The position numbers and the translations under genes are program-made. A DNA stretch of 13,920 nucleotides, taken from the NCBI GenBank assembly GCA_964576715.1, contig CAZNWE010000095.1, forward strand, positions 1 to 13,920, in the 5' to 3' direction. The DNA comes from SLRI01 sp964576715 (GTDB lineage Bacteria > Pseudomonadota > Alphaproteobacteria > Geminicoccales > Geminicoccaceae). The notes under the pieces were generated by a model. The model was given only the letters and a program-made list of their open reading frames with translations. It was not told where the DNA came from and did no database searches. Below, piece by piece: positions 7,790 through 13,098 of the stretch (positions are counted from its first letter, which is position 1; every line of letters starts with the position of its first letter).

Positions 7790-8131
7790 ATGCCGAAGTT
7801 GAATGAGCCGCCCGGGTTCGGCGATTTCGATGCCAGCCTTGCCAAGCTCAAGCGTGCCAGGAAGGTGTCGGACAGCAAGCCCGACGCCGACGGCCAAGGC
7901 CCGATGGAATGGGGACGTGGGCTGCAGGTGGGAGTCGAGGTCATCGCCGGTGTCGCCGGCGGCAGCTTGCTCGGCTGGGCACTTGATCGCTGGTTGGGGA
8001 CCGGGCCGTTCTTGATGATCGGCGGCTTCATGCTGGGCGCTGCTGCGGGCATGCTGAACGCGATCCGCGGCTTGCGACGATGGATGAACGAGGGCGACGA
8101 CCAGCCGACAGGGCCGGGATCGCCGCGCTGA
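7790..8131 (+). CDS. atpI: F0F1 ATP synthase assembly protein AtpI
   Basis: AtpI is a small membrane protein that helps assemble the c-ring of the ATP synthase. The 113-residue protein has a charged N-terminus (DASLAKLKRARK) and two membrane segments (VGVEVIAGVAGGSLLGWALD and GPFLMIGGFMLGAAAGMLNAI) joined by a short RWLGTGP loop, the typical AtpI layout. It ends in a charged tail. The start at ATG 7790 is chosen because GAGGAG (7780-7785) lies five bases upstream. An in-frame ATG at 7757 would add 11 residues without a good ribosome binding site. It is the first gene of the F0 operon. Confidence 0.9.
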   Translation: MPKLNEPPGFGDFDASLAKLKRARKVSDSKPDADGQGPMEWGRGLQVGVEVIAGVAGGSLLGWALDRWLGTGPFLMIGGFMLGAAAGMLNAIRGLRRWMNEGDDQPTGPGSPR

Positions 8132-8194
8132 CGGGGTTAAGGTCGACCTAGCGGCAGCCGTTGCCCGGGATCGGCGATTGAGCGGGGAATACGG

Positions 8195-8917
8195 GTGGCC
8201 AGTCCTCTCGAGCAGTTCGAGATCAAGCCGATCGTCAACATCCTGATCGAGGGTGTCGACCTGTCGTTCACCAATTCCGCCTTGTGGATGGTGCTGAGCT
8301 CGATCGCGGTCTACACGCTGGTCGTCGCCGGCACTCGCCAGCACGCGATGGTGCCGGGCCGCCTGCAATCCGTGGTCGAACTCGCCTACGAATTCGTTGC
8401 CGGGTTGATCCGCGAGAATGCGGGCAAGGAAGGCATGCGCTTCTTCCCGCTCATCTTCACCATGTTCATGTTCATCCTGATGGGCAACATGCTGGGCATG
8501 ATCCCGGGCAGCTTCACCTGGACCAGCCACATCATCGTCACGTTCTTCATGGCAATGTGCGTCTGGCTCGGCGTCACGATATACGGTTTCTACCTGCATG
8601 GGGCCAAGTTCCTGGGCTTGTTCGTGCCGCAGGGCGCGCCCGTCTACATGATCCCGGTGCTGGTGCCGATCGAGATCCTCTCCTACTGCGTCAAGCCGAT
8701 CAGCCTCTCCGTCCGACTGTTCGTCAACATGATGGCTGGTCACACCATGATGAAGGTGTTCGCCGGCTTCATCATCGCCTTGGGCGTCTTCGGCGTGGCC
8801 CCCTTGGCGGTCACCGTGGCACTGACCGGTTTCGAGATCGCCGTCGCCTTTCTTCAGGCCTACATCTTCACCGTGCTCACCTGCATCTATCTGCACGATT
8901 CGATCCACATGCACTGA
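8195..8917 (+). CDS. atpB: F0F1 ATP synthase subunit a
   Basis: Subunit a forms the proton half-channels of the F0 motor next to the c-ring in the cytoplasmic membrane. The 240-residue protein starts with MASPLEQFEIKPI, has five or six membrane segments, and carries the conserved helix KPISLSVRLFVNMMAGH. Arg174 corresponds to the essential Arg210 of E. coli. The C-terminal segment GFEIAVAFLQAYIFTVLTCIYL is also characteristic. The start is GTG 8195, preceded by GCGGGGAA at 8182-8189. The 63-base gap to atpI suggests one transcript. Confidence 0.97.
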   Translation: MASPLEQFEIKPIVNILIEGVDLSFTNSALWMVLSSIAVYTLVVAGTRQHAMVPGRLQSVVELAYEFVAGLIRENAGKEGMRFFPLIFTMFMFILMGNMLGMIPGSFTWTSHIIVTFFMAMCVWLGVTIYGFYLHGAKFLGLFVPQGAPVYMIPVLVPIEILSYCVKPISLSVRLFVNMMAGHTMMKVFAGFIIALGVFGVAPLAVTVALTGFEIAVAFLQAYIFTVLTCIYLHDSIHMH

Positions 8918-8989
8918 GCTGGCGGTCCGGTCGCCGACGTCTTTCCTTGAACCAAGCACCCCAAGACACAACCCGAGTGGAGCCCCAAG

Positions 8990-9214
8990 ATGGAACTCGA
9001 AGCTGCGAAGATGATCGGCGCCGGCATCGCCACGATTGCCCTTTTCGGTGTCGGTATCGGCATCGGCAACATCTTCGCCACCTTGATCGCCACGGTCGGC
9101 CGCAACCCGTCGGTGCAGCAGCGCGTCTTCCCCTACGCCATCATCGGCTTCGCACTGGTCGAGGCGGTGGCCCTCTTCGCGCTGTTGATCGCCTTCCTCG
9201 TCCTCTTCACCTGA
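8990..9214 (+). CDS. atpE: F0F1 ATP synthase subunit c
   Basis: Subunit c makes the proton-carrying rotor ring. The 74-residue protein is a two-helix hairpin. Helix 1 has the glycine packing motif G20-x-G22-x-G24-x-G26, the polar loop is R38-N-P-S, and helix 2 carries the proton-binding Glu58 in GFALVEAVALF. There is no sodium-binding Gln at the position expected in helix 1, so a proton ring is likely. A GTGGAG ribosome binding site lies in an A/C-rich leader that looks unstructured. A strong hairpin directly after the gene may protect this cistron in the shared message. Confidence 0.97.
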   Translation: MELEAAKMIGAGIATIALFGVGIGIGNIFATLIATVGRNPSVQQRVFPYAIIGFALVEAVALFALLIAFLVLFT

Positions 9215-9226
9215 TCAGTGCGATCA

Positions 9227-9258
9227 CTGGTGCTGCCGGGTTCGCCCGGCGGCACCGG
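9227..9258 (+). promoter_or_regulatory. UUCG-capped intercistronic hairpin after atpE
   Basis: GGTGCTGCCGGG (9229-9240), loop TTCG and CCCGGCGGCACC (9245-9256) form twelve contiguous pairs including one G-U. Two further pairs extend it to 9227 and 9258. No T-run follows, so it is more likely a message-stabilising or partial-attenuation structure than a terminator. Confidence 0.75.
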
Positions 9259-9284
9259 CAGCCCAAGATGACAATCGAGGATCG

Positions 9285-9977
9285 ATGATGATGCGACGGA
9301 CCGCGCTTGCCGTGCTCGTGGCCATCGCGGGCTTGGTGCTGGTCGCTGCCAGTTTGCTGCCGCTTGCCGCTGTCCCGGTGATGGCCGACGATGCCGTCGA
9401 GACGCCGGCGGCCGAGGCCGCGGCTGAAGGCCTGCTGACCGAGGAGCTGGAGCAGAGCGAGGCGCATGGTGGCGAGAGCGCCGGCATGCCTCAGCTCGAT
9501 GCCGGCTTCTACGCCAGCCAGATCCTCTGGCTGATCATCACCTTTTCGGTCCTCTACTACTTGCTGAAGAAAAAGGCTCTGCCCCGGGTCGCCGACATCC
9601 TCGAGGCCCGCCAGGAGCGCATCTCGAACGACCTCGACAAGGCGGCGGCGCTTCGGGCCGAGGCCGAGGAAGCAGCCCAGGAGTACGCCAAGGTGGTCGC
9701 GGCTGCGCAGAGCAAGGCCAGCGAGGCCATCAAGAGCACCCGAGACGCGGTGTCCGCCGACATCGCCGCCCGCACCGCCGCTCTCGACAAAGAGTTGACC
9801 GCCAGGATCGCCAAGGCCGAGGCGGCGGTCGGCCAGGCGCGCGAGGTGGCGCTGACCGAGCTCGAAAATGTGGCGATCGAGGCATCCCAAAGTGCCACCC
9901 GGCACTTGGTGGGCGTCGACGTGACCGCGGCCGAGGCCAAGGCCGCGCTCGCGCAGATCCGCAAAGAGGTCGCCTGA
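9285..9977 (+). CDS. atpG: F0F1 ATP synthase subunit b' with signal-peptide-like extension
   Basis: Subunit b' pairs with b to form the peripheral stalk in alphaproteobacteria, cyanobacteria and chloroplasts. The 230-residue protein has the usual b' membrane anchor and start of the stalk (MPQLDAGFYASQILWLIITF, then LYYLLKKKALPRVADIL, residues 68-105) and a long Ala/Glu/Arg coiled coil ending RKEVA. In front of it lies an extra 67 residues: MMMRR, a hydrophobic stretch (7-33), a signal-peptidase-like VMA-DD site near 34, and an acidic Ala/Glu linker. Three consecutive ATGs (9285, 9288, 9291) leave the exact start open. GAGG at 9277-9280 lies upstream. The gene overlaps atpF by one base (TGATG). 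Confidence 0.93.
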   Translation: MMMRRTALAVLVAIAGLVLVAASLLPLAAVPVMADDAVETPAAEAAAEGLLTEELEQSEAHGGESAGMPQLDAGFYASQILWLIITFSVLYYLLKKKALPRVADILEARQERISNDLDKAAALRAEAEEAAQEYAKVVAAAQSKASEAIKSTRDAVSADIAARTAALDKELTARIAKAEAAVGQAREVALTELENVAIEASQSATRHLVGVDVTAAEAKAALAQIRKEVA

Positions 9978-10450
9978 TGCTCGAGCTCTGGCTGCTCATC
10001 GCCCTCGTCATCCTGATCGTCCTGGTCTGGAAGCCCTTCCGGCAGCACGTCCTCGGTGGCCTCGACAAGCGTGCCATGAGCATCAAGAGCGAGCTCGACG
10101 CCGCAAAGCGGCTGCACGAGGAGGCCAAGGAGCTCCTCGCCAAGCATCGCCGGCAGCTGCATGAGGGCGAGAACCTGGCGGCGGAGATCGAGGCCCGGGC
10201 CAAGGCCGAGACCGAGCGCCTGCAGGCCAGGCTCAAGGCCGACTTCGAGCAACTGGTCGAGCGCCGCACCCAGCAGGCCGAGGACCGGATCGCCCAGGAA
10301 CAGGCCCGAGCCGTGGCCGATGTCCGGGCGCGTGCCGCCGACCTCACCATCGCCACCACCCGCAAACTGCTGACCGAGAAGCTCGGTGGTGATGCCGCCC
10401 AGCGGGTCATGCAGGCCTCGATCGGCGAGGTCACCAAGAAGCTCGGCTGA
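9977..10450 (+). CDS. atpF: F0F1 ATP synthase subunit b
   Basis: Subunit b forms the peripheral stalk with b' and connects F0 to F1. The 157-residue protein has one N-terminal membrane segment (LELWLLIALVILIVLVW), the usual basic KPFRQHVLGGLDKR boundary, and a long charged coiled coil (about 35-130) ending in the delta-contact region. It starts at the ATG that overlaps the stop of b' (TGATG), which indicates translational coupling and a near 1:1 ratio. Its own stop overlaps the ATG of the next gene in the same way. Confidence 0.95.
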   Translation: MLELWLLIALVILIVLVWKPFRQHVLGGLDKRAMSIKSELDAAKRLHEEAKELLAKHRRQLHEGENLAAEIEARAKAETERLQARLKADFEQLVERRTQQAEDRIAQEQARAVADVRARAADLTIATTRKLLTEKLGGDAAQRVMQASIGEVTKKLG

Positions 10451-11052
10451 TGGGCATTGAAGGTGGGGGGAATGATTTCCCCCACGCCCCCTCCAAACCT
10501 GGCGCCGCAGCCAGAGACAAGCGCCAGCGCAAAAACTCGGTGGGGCGTGGGGAGGATCATCCTCCCCGCATTCGTGCCTTCGATCGCCCGGATTGGCCCG
10601 CCTGCTGGCCGATCATCGAGCCGATCATCCAGGCCGGCGACACCCTGGCCCAACCCTCGGACATGACCGAGGCCGAGGCCCGAAGCTGGTGGGTGGACGA
10701 CCACCGCCACGTCTTCGTCGCCGAGACGGGCGGCCAAGTCCTGGGCACCTACTACCTCCATCCCAACCAGCCCGGCCGCGGCAGCCACGTCGCCAATGGC
10801 GGCTTCCTCACCGCCCCCTGGGCCAGCGGCCAGGGTATTGGCCGGGCAATGGGCGTCCACAGCCTCGAGGCCGCCAAGGCGCTCGGCTACCGGGCCATCC
10901 AATTCAACCTCGTCGTGGCCACCAACCAAGCCTCGATCCGCATCTGGGACAGCCTCGGCTTCAGCCGCATCGGCACCCTGCCCCAGGCCTTCCGCCACGC
11001 CAGGCTCGGCCTCGTCGACGCGCTCGTCATGTACAAGTCGCTCGACGACTGA
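10450..11052 (+). CDS. GNAT family N-acetyltransferase with repeat-derived N-terminus
   Basis: The GNAT fold is clear from about residue 40. PRIRAFDRPDWPACWPIIEP is the first strand and helix, VFVAETGGQVLGTYYL the central strands, ASGQGIGRAMG (about 125-135) the acetyl-CoA pyrophosphate loop, and VVATNQASIRIWDSLGF motif B. The substrate cannot be read from the sequence. The ATG at 10450 overlaps the atpF stop (TGATG), placing it at the end of the F0 operon, although it is not a usual ATP synthase gene. Residues 5-39 are encoded by an inverted pair of palindromic repeats and resemble no GNAT sequence. GTG 10540 (residue 31), inside the second palindrome, is an alternative start. The original start was probably replaced when the repeat arrived; this is inference. 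Confidence 0.85.
   Translation: MGIEGGGNDFPHAPSKPGAAARDKRQRKNSVGRGEDHPPRIRAFDRPDWPACWPIIEPIIQAGDTLAQPSDMTEAEARSWWVDDHRHVFVAETGGQVLGTYYLHPNQPGRGSHVANGGFLTAPWASGQGIGRAMGVHSLEAAKALGYRAIQFNLVVATNQASIRIWDSLGFSRIGTLPQAFRHARLGLVDALVMYKSLDD
10463..10568. repeat. Inverted pair of palindromic repeats inside the GNAT 5' end
   Basis: The left palindrome is GTGGGGGGAAT-G-ATTTCCCCCAC (10463-10485), and the right one is GGGGAGGAT-C-ATCCTCCCC (10549-10567). CCCCACGCCCC (10480-10490) and GGGGCGTGGGG (10542-10552) are exact 11-base complements, so the two units face each other around a 51-base spacer. The layout resembles a REP/BIME pair or a small MITE. The right unit shares GTGGGGCGTGGGG with position 25-37. 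Confidence 0.8.
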
Positions 11053-11071
11053 CCCGCCGCTCCCCGCGCTC

Positions 11072-11100
11072 TTGACCACGCCACCGCAGCGGTGTCTATC
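11072..11100 (+). promoter_or_regulatory. Promoter of the cobalamin riboswitch transcript, with palindrome in the spacer
   Basis: TTGACC (11072-11077) and TCTATC (11095-11100) are 17 bases apart. Transcription would start near 11107, which is where riboswitch stem P1 begins. The spacer contains the perfect palindrome CACCGC-A-GCGGTG (11082-11094), which could be an operator or a leftover terminator stem for the GNAT gene. Confidence 0.45.
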
Positions 11101-11105
11101 TGCTC

Positions 11106-11303
11106 CGCTGTCGGTGTCGCCGTGCGTCGTCTGACGTCGTGCGGCGATGAAACGGGAAGCCGGTGCGGGGAACCCCCAGGCCGGCGCTGCCCCCGCAACG
11201 GTAGGTGAGACGAGACCGGCCTCGATGCCACTGCGCTTCGGCGTGGGAAGGCGGCCGGTCGGGCCCAAGGCCCACTCACGAGCCCGGAGACCGGCCGACA
11301 GCG
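11106..11303 (+). ncRNA. Cobalamin (B12) riboswitch
   Basis: The RNA would bind adenosylcobalamin or a related cobalamin and lower expression of the downstream transporter. P1 is closed by nine perfect pairs: CGCTGTCGG (11106-11114) with CCGACAGCG (11295-11303). Between them lie family signatures in order: GATGAAACGGGAAGCCGGTGC, a C-rich element ending CCCCCGCAACGGTAGGTGAG, the GATGCCACTG element with its hairpin and CGTGGGAAGGC, and GAGCCCGGAGACCGGCC near the 3' side. The aptamer precedes a CbiM-type transporter, a classic target of this class. Confidence 0.93.
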
Positions 11304-11355
11304 TCGCGATGGCACCTCGGGGCCAGGCATCGACGCGTTCGAGCCACCCTGGAGT

Positions 11356-11406
11356 GTCCTGGTCACAACCGGTCCGCACGGGGTGAAGCTTGCGGACAAC
11401 AAGGAC
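11356..11406 (+). promoter_or_regulatory. Expression platform: nested hairpin covering the cbiM Shine-Dalgarno
   Basis: An inner stem pairs GTCCGCA (11372-11378) with TGCGGAC (11391-11397). An outer stem pairs GTCCT (11356-11360) with AGGAC (11402-11406), which is the Shine-Dalgarno sequence eight bases before ATG 11414. This suggests control at translation initiation. No T-run indicates a transcription terminator. Confidence 0.55.
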
Positions 11407-11413
11407 CCTACTC

Positions 11414-12094
11414 ATGCATATGGAACCCGAAGTCGTCACCGGCGCCAAGGTGGCGCTGGGCTATGCCACCGGCACCGGTGCCGTCACCTATGCCGGCAAC
11501 CACGCCGTCCAGTCCGTGCGCCGCGAGGGCCTGGGCTCGCTCGCCCTGCGCAGCACCCTCGCCACCGCCCTGGTCTTCTGCTTCTTCGAGGTCCTCCCTC
11601 ACCACCCGGTGGGCGTCTCCGAGGTCCACCTGATCCTCGGTACCACCCTCTACCTGGTCTTTGGGCTAGCCCCGGCGGCCATCGGCCTCGCCCTCGGCCT
11701 GCTCATCCAGGGCCTGTTCTTCGCCCCCTTCGACCTGCCGCAATACGGCATGAACGTCACCACCCTCCTCGTCCCGCTCTTCGCCGTGGCCGTCCTCGCC
11801 CGCCGCATCATCCCGGCCGAGACCCCCTATGTCGACCTCGGCTACCGCCAGGTCCTCGCCCTCTCGATCGTCTATCAGGGCGGCATCTCGACCTGGGTCG
11901 CCTTCTGGGCGCTCTACGGCGGTGGCGTCGGTGCGGAGAATCTCACCGCCGTCGCCAGCTTCTTTGCCGCCTATATGCTGGTCATTGTCCTCGAGCCCCT
12001 GGTCGACCTCGCCGTCCTGGCGCTCGCCAAGGCGGCCCACGGCCTCAAGGGCAGCCCCGCCGTCCAGCACCGGCTGCACCACGGCACGAGCTGA
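11414..12094 (+). CDS. CbiM/NikM-type ECF transporter S component (cobalt or nickel uptake)
   Basis: CbiM/NikM proteins are the substrate-binding membrane subunits of cobalt or nickel ECF transporters. In the NikM structure the metal is held by the free N-terminal amine, His2 and an internal His. Here the protein begins M1-H2-M and has His72 in SEVHLILGTTLYLVFG, which fits and fixes the start at ATG 11414, with AAGGA at 11401-11405. The 226 residues contain about six membrane segments, and the LGLLIQGLFFAPFDLPQYGMNV segment is typical of the family. A B12 riboswitch upstream points to cobalt. No CbiN, CbiQ or CbiO gene lies in the window, so it is a solitary S component here. The upstream TTG at 11390 would destroy the N-terminal metal site and is rejected. 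Confidence 0.88.
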   Translation: MHMEPEVVTGAKVALGYATGTGAVTYAGNHAVQSVRREGLGSLALRSTLATALVFCFFEVLPHHPVGVSEVHLILGTTLYLVFGLAPAAIGLALGLLIQGLFFAPFDLPQYGMNVTTLLVPLFAVAVLARRIIPAETPYVDLGYRQVLALSIVYQGGISTWVAFWALYGGGVGAENLTAVASFFAAYMLVIVLEPLVDLAVLALAKAAHGLKGSPAVQHRLHHGTS

Positions 12095-12122
12095 CCTCTA
12101 GCCCGCTCGCGGAGATCGGCCG

Positions 12123-12536
12123 ATGCTCGACGAACCACTCGGCGATCCGCACTGGTCGAGGCCGCCCAGCCTCGACGACCTCGCCACGATCGGCAAGGCC
12201 ATCCTAGCCGATCTGCCGGCCGAGATCCGCGAGCTCATGGGCCCGGTCCCCGTAGTGGTGCGCGACTGTCCCGACGAGGACCTGCTCGACGCCATGGAGA
12301 TCGACGACCCCCTCGACCTCACCGGGCTCTACCAGGCGGTGCCCATCGGCGAACGCCACGCGGCCCTGCCGCCCGCCGAGCCCGAGATGATCTTCCTCTT
12401 CAGAATACCCATCATCATGGAATGGGCCGAGCGCAACTGCCCGCTCGACGAGGTCGTCTTCGACGTCCTCACCCACGAAATCGGCCACCACCTTGGCATG
12501 GACGAAGCCGCCGTCCGGCGCATGGAGGAACGATGA
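12123..12536 (+). CDS. Zincin-fold metallopeptidase family protein
   Basis: The 137-residue protein matches the small Zincin_1-type metallopeptidases. A short N-terminal helix (LDDLATIGKAILADLP) precedes PVPVVVRDCP, and the C-terminal zinc site H118-E-I-G-H122-H-x-G follows (HEIGHHLGMDE). Glu119 would be the general base. No signal peptide is seen, so it should act in the cytoplasm; substrates of this family are poorly known. GGAG at 12110-12113 lies at good spacing from ATG 12123. It starts 28 bases after the cbiM-like gene and probably shares its riboswitch-controlled message. Its stop codon overlaps an ATG that begins the chain of tiny ORFs before the VOC gene. Confidence 0.88.
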   Translation: MLDEPLGDPHWSRPPSLDDLATIGKAILADLPAEIRELMGPVPVVVRDCPDEDLLDAMEIDDPLDLTGLYQAVPIGERHAALPPAEPEMIFLFRIPIIMEWAERNCPLDEVVFDVLTHEIGHHLGMDEAAVRRMEER

Positions 12537-12579
12537 TGGCCCAGGAGAGACGATGATCCCCCGCCCGGAGGGACGATGA
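12533..12579 (+). other. Triplicated ATGA stop/start junction with two tiny ORFs
   Basis: Three copies of GA(A/G)-CGATGAT occur, with ATGA at 12533, 12553 and 12576. ATG 12533 opens MMAQERR and stops at 12554-12556, overlapping ATG 12553. That opens MIPRPEGR and stops at 12577-12579, overlapping the VOC ATG at 12576. Each ATGA is preceded by a purine-rich GGAG-type site. Relay of terminating ribosomes from the zincin gene to the VOC gene is possible; expression of the peptides is unproven. Confidence 0.6.
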
Positions 12580-12965
12580 TCAAAGCCATCGACCACCTCG
12601 TCCTCACCATCACCGACGCCGAGGCCACGAGACACTTCTACGAAACCGGCCTCGGCATGACCTGGACGACGTTCGAAACCGCCGAAGGCCAAACCCGCGA
12701 AGCCCTCACCTTCGGCAACCAGAAGATCAACATCCACCAAAGGGGCCGCGAATTCGAGCCCAAAGCCACCCACCCGACTCCAGGCTCGGCCGACCTCTGC
12801 CTCCTGACCGACACCCCCGTCATCGAGGTCGCCGACCACATGGCCACCCTCGGCTACCCGCTCCTCGAAGGCCCAACGGCGAAAACCGGTGCGGTGGGCC
12901 CCCTCACCTCGATCTACTACCACGACCCCGACGGCAACCTCATCGAGATCGCCAACCAGGCCTGA
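12576..12965 (+). CDS. VOC family protein, GLOD5-like glyoxalase/dioxygenase fold
   Basis: The 129-residue protein has two beta-alpha-beta-beta-beta modules of the vicinal oxygen chelate fold. It closely follows the GLOD5 group: IDHLVLTITDAEATRHFYE, LTFGNQKINIHQRGREFEPK, PTPGSADLCLLTDTP and the ending YYHDPDGNLIEIANQ. Likely metal ligands are His7, His54 and Glu124. The catalysed reaction of this group is not well established, so a glyoxalase I or ring-cleaving role should not be assumed. GGAGGGA at 12567-12573 precedes ATG 12576 by two bases, which is close. It is linked to the zincin gene through the repeated ATGA junctions, and a palindromic repeat follows the stop. Confidence 0.88.
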   Translation: MIKAIDHLVLTITDAEATRHFYETGLGMTWTTFETAEGQTREALTFGNQKINIHQRGREFEPKATHPTPGSADLCLLTDTPVIEVADHMATLGYPLLEGPTAKTGAVGPLTSIYYHDPDGNLIEIANQA

Positions 12966-12971
12966 GCCGGC

Positions 12972-13040
12972 AGCGGCCTCACGGCCGCTCGGCAAGAACG
13001 CAGGGAGGCTGGCCTCCCTGCACCCACCAGTTTTCGGGTC
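12972..13040 (+). repeat. Palindromic double-hairpin repeat, copy 2, past the VOC gene stop
   Basis: AGCGGCC, loop TCAC and GGCCGCT (12972-12989) are followed by GCAGGGAGGC, TG and GCCTCCCTGC (13000-13021), then ACCCACC. It aligns along most of its length with the reverse complement of 945-1015. Stem GCAGGGAGGC/GCCTCCCTGC is identical, while the first stem differs yet keeps pairing. Its orientation relative to the upstream gene is the same as copy 1 relative to mutY. Confidence 0.8.
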
Positions 13041-13064
13041 GAAGGATTTGCACCCACGGCCACC

Positions 13065-13093
13065 TTGCAACGTTATGGTGGAAGCGCCATAAT
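13065..13093 (+). promoter_or_regulatory. Promoter and operator of the toxin-antitoxin pair
   Basis: TTGCAA (13065-13070) and CATAAT (13088-13093) are separated by exactly 17 bases. The palindrome TTATGG (13073-13078) / CCATAA (13087-13092), with an extra inner pair, lies across the spacer and the -10 box, as expected for an autoregulatory operator bound by the antitoxin. The predicted transcription start is within a base or two of the toxin ATG at 13099. Confidence 0.65.
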
Positions 13094-13098
13094 GCGGT

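Noticed and set aside
8118..8178. Distant inverted repeat ATCGCCG/CGGCGAT around the atpI stop, and the palindrome AGGTCGACCT at 8140-8149
   Set aside because: The arms are short for a 46-base loop, and a 10-base palindrome is expected by chance in such DNA; no clear role.
7691..8971. 426-codon minus-strand ORF opposite atpI and atpB
   Set aside because: It is His/Asp/Glu-rich low-complexity translation, the usual shadow of hydrophobic membrane genes; atpI and atpB are clear on the other strand.
9730..11448. 572-codon minus-strand ORF across atpG, atpF, GNAT and the riboswitch
   Set aside because: It crosses several well-supported plus-strand genes and a structured RNA and has no domain signature.
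11383..12207. Plus-strand ORF beginning MKLADNKDP in another frame of the cbiM-like gene
   Set aside because: The translation is Arg/Pro-rich shadow sequence; the other frame has membrane segments and the Met-His metal site.
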